Source: SYOC01 sp035575235 (GTDB taxonomy: Bacteria; Desulfobacterota; Binatia; Bin18). From it: 64,000 bases of DNA. Position numbers and translations under genes: made by a program. Within the stretch, counting starts at the first letter, position 1; every line of letters starts with the position of its first letter. Location: contig DATLYA010000005.1 in assembly GCA_035575235.1 (NCBI GenBank), positions 1 through 64,000 on the forward strand, read 5' to 3'. Positions 55,479 to 63,373 of this stretch are shown here, piece by piece. The notes beneath the pieces are model-generated. The model did not search any database, was not told the origin of the DNA, and worked only from the letters and a program-made list of their open reading frames with translations.

Positions 55479-56294
55479 ATGAACGCAACGCAGGTCATCC
55501 GGCGGGAAAAGTCAGGCTGTTGTATTCCGGTCACGAAATTAGAAACGCGCCGTCTGTCCGTCAGGTACGGCAGACGGACGGTGCTCCGCAAGGTGTCGCT
55601 GCCGATGCATAAGTGTTGTGCAACCGCCATCATTGGACCCTCAGGCTGTGGCAAGTCCAGTTTTCTTATGGCGCTGAATCGTCTGACGGATCTTATTCCA
55701 GGCGCCAGCGTCACGGGAGAGGTGCTGCTGGACGGTGACAATCTCCTGGCTGATGACGTCAACGTCACCATGGTGCGTCGCCGCATCGGCATGATCTTTC
55801 AGAAACCCAATCCCTTCCCGCTGTCGATCGAACGCAACCTCACACTGGCGCTTGAACATCACGGGGTCAAAGAGCGGACAAGACAAGCGGAGATCGTGGA
55901 AACGAGCCTCCAAGCGGTCGGATTATGGCAGGAGGTCAAAGACAAGCTCCGCACGTCCGGTCTCGCACTCTCCGGCGGCCAGCAGCAGCGTCTGTGCATT
56001 GCCCGCGCTATTGCCCTGCAGCCGGAAGTGTTGCTCATGGACGAGCCGTGCAGCGCGCTGGACCCGCGCGCCAGCGCCCAGGTGGAAGAGTTGATCCGCG
56101 CGCTCGCCAGGCGCTTTACTGTCGTTGTCGTCACCCACAACCTCCACCAAGCCCGGCGCGTGAGCGATTACGCCGCGCTATTTTGGCAAGAGGAGGGGTA
56201 CGGTGCGCTTGTAGAAGCTGGCCCCACTGAGGCGCTCTTTGACGACCCCCAACATGTCAAAACCCGGGCGTATGTCCAGGGCGTGATTGGCTGA
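55479..56294 (+). CDS. pstB: Phosphate ABC transporter ATPase PstB
   Basis: A 271-residue ATPase: Walker A GPSGCGKSS, Q-loop FQKPNPFP, signature LSGGQQQRLCIARAIALQPEV, Walker B LLMDEPCSALDP and the His switch VVVTHN. An N-terminal extension of about 23 residues with CC is unlike most PstB proteins. The genes end with an AhpD-type relic 48 bases downstream. Confidence 0.92.
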   Translation: MNATQVIRREKSGCCIPVTKLETRRLSVRYGRRTVLRKVSLPMHKCCATAIIGPSGCGKSSFLMALNRLTDLIPGASVTGEVLLDGDNLLADDVNVTMVRRRIGMIFQKPNPFPLSIERNLTLALEHHGVKERTRQAEIVETSLQAVGLWQEVKDKLRTSGLALSGGQQQRLCIARAIALQPEVLLMDEPCSALDPRASAQVEELIRALARRFTVVVVTHNLHQARRVSDYAALFWQEEGYGALVEAGPTEALFDDPQHVKTRAYVQGVIG

Positions 56295-56341
56295 GAGAAA
56301 AAAATACAGCTGAAGAACGTACGCAAAGAAAAGAGCGGTGC

Positions 56342-56446
56342 ATGGTCTGGATCAAAACGTTTGAGGAGAAAGAGGCCAGCGGACAGCTGGCTGAAGTGCT
56401 CGCTCGCACCCAGCGGTTGGTCGAACAAAACGCCGACAAGGGATGA
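56342..56446 (+). pseudogene. Internally deleted relic of an AhpD-like selenoprotein gene
   Basis: A 34-codon frame reading MVWIKTFEEKEASGQLAEVL then RTQRLVEQNADKG. The first 20 residues match the N-terminus and the last 12 match the C-terminus of the Sec-AhpD protein at 14502; about 160 codons including the Sec site are missing. It sits directly after pstB and next to the arsM-arsS genes. Confidence 0.8.
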
Positions 56447-56449
56447 CCT

Positions 56450-57388
56450 TCAAGACGGGTCTGCCTTGTAGAACAGGGAGTGCGGATAAAACGTGTTCCA
56501 GGTCGCGCGGTACGTGACTACGGAAGACAGACGTTCGCCAGTGATCTTTTCGGCATACGCGAATGCACTCTCCGGCACAAAGACGATCCGCACTTCTGTT
56601 CCTTCGATTATGTCGGTCAGAGACGCCGTGCGCGCCAATATAGCGAGCGGATACGCTTTCTGTACTTCACCCATAGTCACCCCAAGCACAAGCTCATCGA
56701 GCGCTATCTGCGGACGCGCACTGAGCGGCCAGTGGATACCGCCGAGTGGAGAGAGCAATGTTTGCAGGGTTTTCCCTAAAGCGGAAAAGACAGCCGGAAC
56801 ACGCCGTTCGACCACGACGCGGCTATGCGGGTGTTGCTGTCGCCATTCGCGCCACGTCGTCATCATAAAGGGAACCGTGCGCAATTTCGCGCCGGTCATC
56901 CGTCCCGCCACCGCCTCGGCGGTGATCTGTGACCAGAGGCTGTCCGTCTGACGATCATACAGCAAGAGGTTGCTATGATAGAGCCGTCCGGAAACGCCAA
57001 AGCTGAGCGTCTGTTCTCCGACATTGCGGTCGTACACGACGCCGCTGACCGTAAGCGGTCACCACGTGACGGCGATCGGCCGGCCTCCGATGTCGTCATT
57101 GACGATCTCGTGACCATGAAGGATGCGGATCGGATAGGCGCGCGCTTCCTCACCGATAACCACGCCGATGACCTGCTCTTCAGGAACCAGGTCGTCGACC
57201 GCGCTGGCCGGAACCACTTCCGGATTATCGATTGCGGGGATGGCGTCCTTCGGCACGACTTGAATTGATAGCGCGGGAACCGGCGCACTGTGGCGCGTGA
57301 GATCAAAGCCCCAGGCTGGGGTGGTCAGCGACAAGAGGAAAAAACAGGAAACGTAACGCTTCAACGAGCTGAGAAGGATGCGTATCAT
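56450..57388 (-). CDS. DUF3179 exported selenoprotein
   Basis: A 312-residue protein read through TGA at 57059-57061 (codon 110). Signature AVTW-U-PLTVSGVVYD, the same site as in the other two DUF3179 proteins, with Sec for Cys. Signal peptide at the start (VSCFFLLSLTTPAWG). Shared motifs: LLYDRQTDSLWSQ, MTTWREWRQQHP, KAYPLAIL. It is divergent from the second GrdB-like gene, each with its own ECF-type promoter. Hairpins after the TGA are plausible but not unique. Confidence 0.85.
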
Positions 57389-57407
57389 GAGCTCTGCTCC
57401 TCTCTAG

Positions 57408-57436
57408 AGAAACCGCCCTACCGTAAGAAAAGTTTC
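57408..57436 (-). promoter_or_regulatory. GAAACT-N17-GTT promoter of Sec-DUF3179 gene
   Basis: Minus-strand GAAACT (one change from the consensus), exactly 17 bases, GTTTCT. Confidence 0.6.
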
Positions 57437-57459
57437 CTCTCGCGTTTTCTCACAGAATG

Positions 57460-57488
57460 GAAACTTTTCGCTGGGTCCTCTGGTTAGA
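57460..57488 (+). promoter_or_regulatory. GAAACT-N17-GTT promoter of the second GrdB-like gene
   Basis: GAAACT, exactly 17 bases, GTTAGA. The likely start of transcription lies after an upstream in-frame start, which supports ATG 57545. Confidence 0.6.
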
Positions 57489-57544
57489 GTATGTACCTTT
57501 CTATAGTCTGCTGTTCTGGGAATGGCGTATACACCGGAGGACCC

Positions 57545-58351
57545 ATGGAGCTGCATCGCTGGCGGACTCAACTCATCGCGTTGTTCTTTAGCCGGTTTCC
57601 GACATTAACCGCGCGCTGGGTGAAAAAACAACAACTCGATGAGTATGGACCTCCCCCCTGGAGCCCAGTAACGAAACCGGTGACGCAATGTCGAGTGGCT
57701 TTGGTCACCACCGCCGGTGTGCATCGCAAAGAGGACACCCCGTTCAATATGGAGGATAGACAGGGAGATCCTACGTATCGCGTCATCCCGCGAGATATCC
57801 CCCGCGAAGATTTATGCATCACGCATGATTACTATGATCATCGTGATGCTGACAAAGACTTGAACATCGTCCTCCCGTTAGATCGTCTACAGGAGCTCGT
57901 GCAAGAGCGCATCGTCGGTGAAGTGGCGCCGTTTCACTATAGTTTTATGGGTCATATCGACGGACCGCATGTGTCGCGCCTGCTGGCCGACACCGCGCCA
58001 TCCGTGGCCCGGCGCCTCAAGCGCGAACAGGTTGATGCGGTTGTGTTGACCCCTGCATGAGGGCTGTGTAACCGGTCCGTTGGACTGGTCGCACGGACAA
58101 TCGAGCAGCATGGCGTTCCCACGGTAGCGCTTAGTATTCAACGGGAATTGACGGAAAAGACCCGTCCACCGCGCGCGCTCTTTGTGCGCTGGCCGTATGG
58201 GCATCCGTTAGGAGAACCTTTCAATGTGGCGCAACAGCGCTGGGTGTTGCGCGACGCCTTAAAAGCGCTGGAAGAGATTCACACACCCGGCGTCATCATC
58301 GACCTGCCCTATCTCTGGCGTCGTCCGGGGCCGTGGGCTACAAAAAAATGA
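57545..58351 (+). CDS. GrdB-like selenoprotein, second copy
   Basis: A 268-residue protein read through TGA at 58058-58060 (codon 172): VVLTPA-U-GLCNRSVGLVART. The N-terminal half has CRVALVTTAGVHRKEDTPFNMED and the C-terminal half FVRWPYGHPLGEP, as in the copy at 19186-20136. ATG 57545 follows GGAGGACCC. The SECIS hairpin and its spacing are identical to copy 1. No classical glycine reductase partners are near; its neighbours are a Sec-DUF3179 gene and small membrane proteins. Confidence 0.88.
58072..58088 (+). promoter_or_regulatory. SECIS hairpin of GrdB-like gene 2
   Basis: CCGGTCC pairs with GGACTGG around a GTT loop 11 bases after the TGA, as in the first copy; here one extra A-T pair lengthens the stem. 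Confidence 0.72.
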
Positions 58352-58532
58352 AGAAGGGAGGTACTCAACGACACCGGAGAGCGAGGGGATTAGAGCATTT
58401 CCCGGCTGAGACCAGCATTGACAATCACACCAGGCTGTCCCCATCCTGCCTTTCTTGTCAATCTCGCCCTCGGGTTCGTCATCTCTGCCTGTCTATTGCT
58501 GCACTCACTTAACGCCAGAAAAAGTCTACAGG

Positions 58533-58748
58533 TCAGACATTCCGAGTACGCCGGCGCTCAAAGGTTTCCGCCAGACGCATGAGGGCAATACCGGGCAACA
58601 CCAGGAGTCCACCATTCAACAGGAGGCCTCGCAGGGTAAAATCATTCGAGGCGAAGGCCCAGGGCAGCCCGATCATGTTACTCATCCCGGCGAAACCGAG
58701 CACAAACCCGACAGTACGGAGAAACCCAGGTCGTTGTAGGAAGTGCAT
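58533..58748 (-). CDS. Small membrane protein
   Basis: A 71-residue protein with two hydrophobic helices (TVGFVLGFAGMSNMIGLPWAF and LLLNGGLLVLPGIALM). AAAGGAGA lies before the ATG and a GGAACT-N17-GTT promoter upstream. No family is recognised. The 58352-58532 stretch has no gene. Confidence 0.55.
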   Translation of the reverse strand: MHFLQRPGFLRTVGFVLGFAGMSNMIGLPWAFASNDFTLRGLLLNGGLLVLPGIALMRLAETFERRRTRNV

Positions 58749-58811
58749 ACCGTCTCCTTTGGCACAATCAGCTTGCGCTCAGTGTTGAATGGTTTAGCGT
58801 CCTGCCTTTTA

Positions 58812-58840
58812 GAGAACCACTGACCCAGCGCAAAAGTTCC
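58812..58840 (-). promoter_or_regulatory. GGAACT-N17-GTT promoter
   Basis: Minus-strand GGAACT, exactly 17 bases, GTTCTC, upstream of the small membrane protein gene; divergent from the sigma gene promoter. Confidence 0.7.
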
Positions 58841-58874
58841 CTTGCGCCCGTCGTGCGCTGGAGTCGCCATGCCG

Positions 58875-58903
58875 GGAACTTTTACGCTGTTCCCCTGGTT
58901 TAC
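58875..58903 (+). promoter_or_regulatory. GGAACT-N17-GTT promoter of the ECF sigma gene
   Basis: GGAACT, exactly 17 bases, GTTTAC, 49 bases before the ATG at 58952. Its presence here suggests the sigma controls its own gene. Confidence 0.75.
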
Positions 58904-58951
58904 TGCTGCATGGAGCTGTGTTGGAGCGACGGTCGTGGTATTAGTGTGTCC

Positions 58952-59584
58952 ATGGCTGCACGGGACGCCGAGGAACAGAAACACGCGTTGTTTGCCCAGT
59001 GGGCGCTGCCTCATAAAGATTACCTCTATATAGCCTGTCTCTACCTGACCCGGCAGCGGGACGACGCGGAGGACTTGTTTCAAGAAACCTACCTGCACGC
59101 CTTTCGCTTTTTTCATCAGTTCACCCCGGGAACCAATTGCCGTGCATGGTTACTGACGATCATGCACAATGTGTTCAAGAATCGCTATCGACACTACCAG
59201 CGCACCAATCAGACCTTGGAGTTCGATCTGGCGGCCCATGAGTACGAGAAAAAACGGCTGGCGGATGGCGAGGCAGGCCGGGACGATCCAGCTGACCTCC
59301 TGTTCTCACAACTTGTTGACAATGAAATCACCGACGCGCTGCAGACCTTACCGGAGGAATATCGCTCCACGCTCGTGCTGGTCGACATCGAAGAGTTAAC
59401 GTATGAAGAGGCGGCCGCAATCTTGGGTTGTCCGATCGGCACCGTACGCTCGCGGCTGTCACGCGCACGGCGGTTACTCCGCACCGCCTTGACCGCCTAT
59501 GCTCGAGGCCGCGGGTATGTGCGAGAAAAGAAGCCACGCAGTGAATCTACTGAGGCGTTACCGAAAACAGAGAGCAAATTATGA
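58952..59584 (+). CDS. ECF sigma factor, candidate master of the GGAACT-N17-GTT regulon
   Basis: A 210-residue ECF factor: region 2 (LYIACLYLTRQRDDAEDLFQETYLHAF) and region 4 (LPEEYRSTLVLVDIEELTYEEAAAILGCP). The FTPGTNCRAWLLTIMHN linker resembles SigR-type factors. ATG 58952 is chosen because the promoter -35 lies inside an earlier in-frame start; ATG 58910 is also possible. It overlaps the next anti-sigma gene by 4 bases. Known SigR-like factors use GGAAT-N18-GTT sites, close to the sites found in this window. Confidence 0.85.
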   Translation: MAARDAEEQKHALFAQWALPHKDYLYIACLYLTRQRDDAEDLFQETYLHAFRFFHQFTPGTNCRAWLLTIMHNVFKNRYRHYQRTNQTLEFDLAAHEYEKKRLADGEAGRDDPADLLFSQLVDNEITDALQTLPEEYRSTLVLVDIEELTYEEAAAILGCPIGTVRSRLSRARRLLRTALTAYARGRGYVREKKPRSESTEALPKTESKL

Positions 59585-60387
59585 ACTGTGACCTGTATGA
59601 GGATCTGGTTGCCGCGCACGTTGATGATGCGCTGACGGAAGCGGAGGCGGTGGCAGTGCAGGCGCATCTTTACGCTTGTGACCGCTGCCGCCGTGTATTT
59701 GAGGAAGAGGCGCGGTTTCACGCCGCTTTCTCCGCGCGTGAGCTCGTTGTTCCTGTCCCCATTGATGTGGAGCGACGCCTGCGCCAGAGTTTGGCGGACG
59801 AAAGCGAGGCGGGTCGTTCGTTCTGGGCGCGTCTGGGCGCGGGGTTCGGCTCTCTGCCTATGATCCCCCGTGTGGCGTTCGGACTCGCCGCGGCGGGGAT
59901 TTTCCTCGTCCTGCTGCTTCCCCACCTGTTCCGCTCGACTCCAACCAGGGATGTCTTTGCCCAGGCCGTGTACTACTATCAAACCATGAGCGCCGGCGCC
60001 TTCCCGATTGAGTACGCCACGGAGGACCCCCAGGGTTTACAGTCCCAGTTGAATACCTCTGGTCGTCTCGATTTTGCTACTCAAGTCTCCGACCTCCGGC
60101 CGGCAGGGTACCGCCTCCGCGGTGGAAGGGTGATAGAAACGGAGGGTCGTCTCCTGGCCGTGGCGCTCTACGAAGAAGAGGGGGAGGAGCCGATCGTGTG
60201 TCTGCGCCAACGCGGATCACTTCCCCCTCTACCCCAGGGTGCGGTAGGAGGAAAGAATCACTACTGGTATACGGCGGGTGGGTATACCGCCCTGTTTACG
60301 CAATTCCCCGATCATTTTTGCATTATGATCTCGCGCCAACCTCCCGAGATCTTTCTCCAACGCCTGGCCAGGGCGGCGGAGCCTTGA
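59581..60387 (+). CDS. Anti-sigma factor with zinc-binding (ZAS) motif
   Basis: A 268-residue protein starting MNCDLYEDLVAAH, with H29, C33 and C36 in HxxxCxxC spacing (zf-HC2/ZAS) and another Cys at 3. A membrane helix (AFGLAAAGIFLVLLL) lies near residue 100, followed by a periplasmic domain. In the ZAS family the zinc and Cys act as a thiol switch: oxidation or metal binding releases the sigma factor. It overlaps the sigma gene by ATGA, as expected for a sigma/anti-sigma pair. Confidence 0.82.
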   Translation: MNCDLYEDLVAAHVDDALTEAEAVAVQAHLYACDRCRRVFEEEARFHAAFSARELVVPVPIDVERRLRQSLADESEAGRSFWARLGAGFGSLPMIPRVAFGLAAAGIFLVLLLPHLFRSTPTRDVFAQAVYYYQTMSAGAFPIEYATEDPQGLQSQLNTSGRLDFATQVSDLRPAGYRLRGGRVIETEGRLLAVALYEEEGEEPIVCLRQRGSLPPLPQGAVGGKNHYWYTAGGYTALFTQFPDHFCIMISRQPPEIFLQRLARAAEP

Positions 60388-60419
60388 CTTCTGCCGCCGT
60401 ACCAACCGGCGGCCCCTCT

Positions 60420-60830
60420 TCATGACCGTGAACCGACCACCCAGCGGGTGTCACACTCTCGAAGAATATAGAGCGCATAACACGCCGCCAGGGCGGGCCA
60501 CGCGGCGAAAAAAAGCAGATTCGGCCCATCGAAGGGGTGAAGATATTGGCGAAAGGCTGAAACTGTAGAGATCCCGTGCAGGATCAACACGGCGCCGTAG
60601 GTCAGTGATTTCTGTACGCCGAGCACAAAGCCAACGATAATCACTAATTCGATGAGGCCGACGAGATACATCGCGGCGGCTCCCAGGCCACCGAGGAAAT
60701 AGAAATTGGCGTACACCCGAGCCGCATGCTCAGGGTTAAGGAATTTATCGATTGTCCACATGAACAGCAAGAGAAACACGCTCAGCCGCAAGCAGGCGAG
60801 CGCGAGCGGCAAACGCTCTTCCAGTCGCAT
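60420..60830 (-). CDS. DoxX-family membrane protein
   Basis: A 136-residue inner-membrane protein with four helices of the DoxX type (LACLRLSVFLLLFMWTIDKFLNP, LIELVIIVGFVLGVQKSLTYG). AGGAG precedes ATG 60830. It follows a secreted SnoaL-like gene on the same strand. DoxX proteins are linked to respiratory or sulfur metabolism but are poorly defined. Confidence 0.78.
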   Translation of the reverse strand: MRLEERLPLALACLRLSVFLLLFMWTIDKFLNPEHAARVYANFYFLGGLGAAAMYLVGLIELVIIVGFVLGVQKSLTYGAVLILHGISTVSAFRQYLHPFDGPNLLFFAAWPALAACYALYILRECDTRWVVGSRS

Positions 60831-60852
60831 AGTGTTCTCCTCCCAGGTCTCG

Positions 60853-61314
60853 TTATTGCGGCGGCGCCGGCAGGGGTGAGACATGATACAGCACTAACCG
60901 CCACTGTCCATCCGATTTCACATACGTCCGTGTAAAGCGCACCGTGCTTGTCGTCGGGGGTTTATCTTTTGGTTTCGTCGTGACCGTGTACTCGCCCCAC
61001 ACTATGCCGGTGTTGTCGACGACGCGGAATTGTGGATGCTGCGGTGTAACCGTAACGCTCTCAGTCGCGGCAAAGGCGGTTTGATAGGCGTGCCGCCGGG
61101 CGGCTTTGCCGTCGACTGGCGTTGGCGACGTTGGATTGAGCGCCACAACGTGTTCATGTTGATTGCTCATGAGCGTCTCCAGGTCACGTGCATTAAAAGC
61201 CGCGATTTCGCGTTCGAACGAAGCGCGCAGACGATCAACTTCATCACCGTGGACGGATGACCGGCCCGTCGCCATAAACAACAGAACCAGCAGGAAGACC
61301 CTGGGACGTCGCAT
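60853..61314 (-). CDS. Secreted SnoaL-like (NTF2-fold) protein
   Basis: A 153-residue protein with a signal peptide (FLLVLLFMATGRSSVHG) and an NTF2-like/SnoaL fold: DEVDRLRASFEREIAAFNARDLETLMS and FRVVDNTGIVWGEYTV, ending in FTRTYVKSDGQWRLVLYHVS. Such proteins may be enzymes or binding proteins. It is preceded by a GGAACT-N17-GTT promoter and followed by the DoxX gene. Confidence 0.78.
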   Translation of the reverse strand: MRRPRVFLLVLLFMATGRSSVHGDEVDRLRASFEREIAAFNARDLETLMSNQHEHVVALNPTSPTPVDGKAARRHAYQTAFAATESVTVTPQHPQFRVVDNTGIVWGEYTVTTKPKDKPPTTSTVRFTRTYVKSDGQWRLVLYHVSPLPAPPQ

Positions 61315-61367
61315 ATAGGAATGTCTCCTTTCCTTCTCCCACACAATGCGGTGTCGTGTACTGATTG

Positions 61368-61396
61368 CACAACATTCTTCTTGCAGCGAGAGTTCC
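61368..61396 (-). promoter_or_regulatory. GGAACT-N17-GTT promoter
   Basis: Minus-strand GGAACT, exactly 17 bases, GTTGTG, about 55 bases before the SnoaL-like start. Confidence 0.68.
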
Positions 61397-61470
61397 CATG
61401 GCTGCCGCAGGAACTTCGCTGCCGGCTTGGCGTGTGGCATGTCGGGCAACGATCTTTTTGTTGAAATTGT

Positions 61471-61596
61471 ACCCCTTACCCGTTGCAACTAGAAATTGAG
61501 CGCGTTATCGACGCCACCCCAGTTAGCGTTGATGTCTATGAAGCCGGAGAATTTGCGTTGTACCGGAATGCAAAAAGAGACGGACTTGCCACATGA
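61471..61596 (+). pseudogene. Fragment upstream of HEPN gene, possible antitoxin tail
   Basis: A frame of about 40 codons (LEIERVIDATPVSVDVYEAGEFALYRN) without a start codon, overlapping the HEPN gene by ATGA. This is where a nucleotidyltransferase antitoxin normally sits, but only the end survives, and the identification is tentative. Confidence 0.35.
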
Positions 61597-61994
61597 AAAC
61601 AGAGGCCTCTGACCTCTGGGCTCGGGCGTTACAAGCGTTGCGCACTGCCCAATTCATTTTGCCTTCAGACCCAGACGCTTCTGCCTCACGGGCCTACTAC
61701 GCGGCTTTCTACGCAGTGTCCGCTTTATTCGCACTGGAAAGAAAATCATTCTCCAAACATGCTGCGGTGAGATCAGCTGTTCATCGAGATTTGGTTAAAG
61801 CTGGCTCCTGGCCTAAAGAGCGAGGAGAGGACTATTCACTCCTCTTCAAGCTTCGTGACACTGGCGACTACGGTGGAGGTGCTCATGTATCCGATGAAGA
61901 TGCTGCCGAAGCGCTGGAGGCTGCCCGCCGCATACCTCAAGCCGTGTACAACGCTAGCCCACAGGACTCTCCGAAGCCGGACGATACCCCTTAG
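61593..61994 (+). CDS. HEPN-domain protein
   Basis: A 133-residue helical protein: LQALRTAQFILPSDPDASASRAYYAAFYAVSALF contains the AYYAxFY motif of HEPN proteins, and LRDTGDYGGGAHVSDEDAAEAL ends the domain. HEPN proteins are often RNase toxins paired with nucleotidyltransferases. Its 3' end overlaps the DUF2306 gene on the other strand by about 41 bases. Confidence 0.72.
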   Translation: MKTEASDLWARALQALRTAQFILPSDPDASASRAYYAAFYAVSALFALERKSFSKHAAVRSAVHRDLVKAGSWPKERGEDYSLLFKLRDTGDYGGGAHVSDEDAAEALEAARRIPQAVYNASPQDSPKPDDTP

Positions 61995-62655
61995 GGTTCG
62001 CCGCCAGCATGGGCTGCCGAAATTTCCGCAGTTGGAGGAACGGCTCTGTGAGCAGGAGCGGGACGGCCCAGGAGAGCCATACCGTCGCCTTTTCCACATC
62101 GCTGAAGTCGCTGACGCCCAGATAAACCGCCACTTCTTCAAACAAGCGTCCGAAGACAAACGCGAGGGTCACGACATAACTGCGGATCATCCATTCCCGA
62201 TGCTGATCGATGAGTCGGCGGCGAATCGCCCAATAAGCCATTCCTGTCGTGATCGTCCACGCAACCGCCAAGCCAAAGAGGCCAGAGGCATACACCCATC
62301 CATAGTCCCGCGTCGTGAGCGCCAGATAATACCCACCGAGACAGCCCACCGTCACCCCTAACAAGTACGCCGCGCCCAACGTCCGGTGCCACGCAAGCGC
62401 CCAACGGGTCTCGCCCAGCCACAGTTGCACGGGGCCGGTCACAATCGCCACGGAACTACCTGCTATGTGTATGAGCAAGCCGTACCGTCGCGGCCAAAAC
62501 GTGTCACCATAGACTTGCGGGTCCCACGACACATACCGCGCCGCGTAGACGAGTAGAAACCGGATCACCAGCGGCACGGCGATAATTAGCAACAAAAAAA
62601 ACATCCAGGACATCCCCAGTATCGCTTGCTGTTTCACCGGAACGGTGTGGTTCAT
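61954..62655 (-). CDS. DUF2306 membrane protein
   Basis: A 233-residue protein with six or seven helices and the DUF2306 pattern (HIAGSSVAIVTGPVQLW, HRTLGAAYLLGV, DQHREWMIRSYVVTLAFVFGR). The His residues may bind heme. AAAGGAGGC precedes ATG 62655. An interspersed hairpin repeat lies upstream. Confidence 0.8.
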   Translation of the reverse strand: MNHTVPVKQQAILGMSWMFFLLLIIAVPLVIRFLLVYAARYVSWDPQVYGDTFWPRRYGLLIHIAGSSVAIVTGPVQLWLGETRWALAWHRTLGAAYLLGVTVGCLGGYYLALTTRDYGWVYASGLFGLAVAWTITTGMAYWAIRRRLIDQHREWMIRSYVVTLAFVFGRLFEEVAVYLGVSDFSDVEKATVWLSWAVPLLLTEPFLQLRKFRQPMLAANPKGYRPASESPVG

Positions 62656-62677
62656 GATGCCTCCTTTCGATGCTGTC

Positions 62678-62765
62678 ATTCTGAGCCGCAGGCGAAGAAT
62701 CTCATGAAAAGACGAAACCCTTCGCGGAGTTTCTCCTGAGCGTAGCCGAAGGGCTCAAGGTGACA
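62678..62765. repeat. Interspersed hairpin repeat
   Basis: CTGTCATTCTGAGCCGCAGG and the inverse CTCAAGGTGACA at the other end; same family as 1898-1959. Confidence 0.55.
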
Positions 62766-62828
62766 TTACTGTCACGGAAATGACTGAATGAATTGCAACC
62801 CGGTATCGGGAATCACCCTGGGAGACCA

Positions 62829-63254
62829 TTACATCGTGTCATCCTTCTCCTGGATCTCTACCCCAGGCGGATATACCATCCAGTGCTGGGCCGACCGCGT
62901 CCACATGTGCACGGGCAGCGCGAACCAGTTCGGATCATCAAAGGTTCCTCCAGCAACTGCACGCATCCCCGGCACGGCTTCTGCTGTCCAGGTCACCCTC
63001 GTCCCGCAGGTCGGACAAAATTCTGTCTTGACCCATCGGTGACTTTCATCGGAGCGGTACTCATACGTCTTGAGGGCGCCCCGCGTGATTGCGATGTTCG
63101 CATCGTCAAAATACACCGAGATGCCAAAGGCGCTGCCGGTGCGTCGCTGACATGAGGTACAATGACACACCCCAGTCAGGGCAGGATTCGGAGCCCCGAC
63201 GACACGATACCGCACCGCGCCACAATGACACCCACCTGCATGGATTTCCGCCAT
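62829..63254 (-). CDS. GFA-family glutathione-dependent formaldehyde-activating-like protein
   Basis: A 141-residue protein with the GFA zinc pattern: GGCHCGAVRY, VCHCTSCQRRTGS and FCPTCGTRV. GFA-like proteins bind zinc through these Cys; most members have no proven activity. Start ATG 63254. It stands alone with a convergent and a divergent neighbour. Confidence 0.85.
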   Translation of the reverse strand: MAEIHAGGCHCGAVRYRVVGAPNPALTGVCHCTSCQRRTGSAFGISVYFDDANIAITRGALKTYEYRSDESHRWVKTEFCPTCGTRVTWTAEAVPGMRAVAGGTFDDPNWFALPVHMWTRSAQHWMVYPPGVEIQEKDDTM

Positions 63255-63373
63255 TTCGACCCCCTATTTCTTTGCTCCTTGCGTATCTTGTGAGACAGTG
63301 AGGTTAACACAGCATCAGCAAGAACGTATGTGAGATTGGTGAAAATTTGGTGTGAGTGTGGTAAAAGTTGGCT

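Noticed and set aside
61410..61440. Plus-strand GGAACT near 61410
   Set aside because: The 17-base spacer leads to TGT, not GTT, and only a gene remnant follows.
62929..62957. GGAACC-N17-GTT on the minus strand in the GFA gene
   Set aside because: It lies inside a coding region with no gene start after it; treated as chance.
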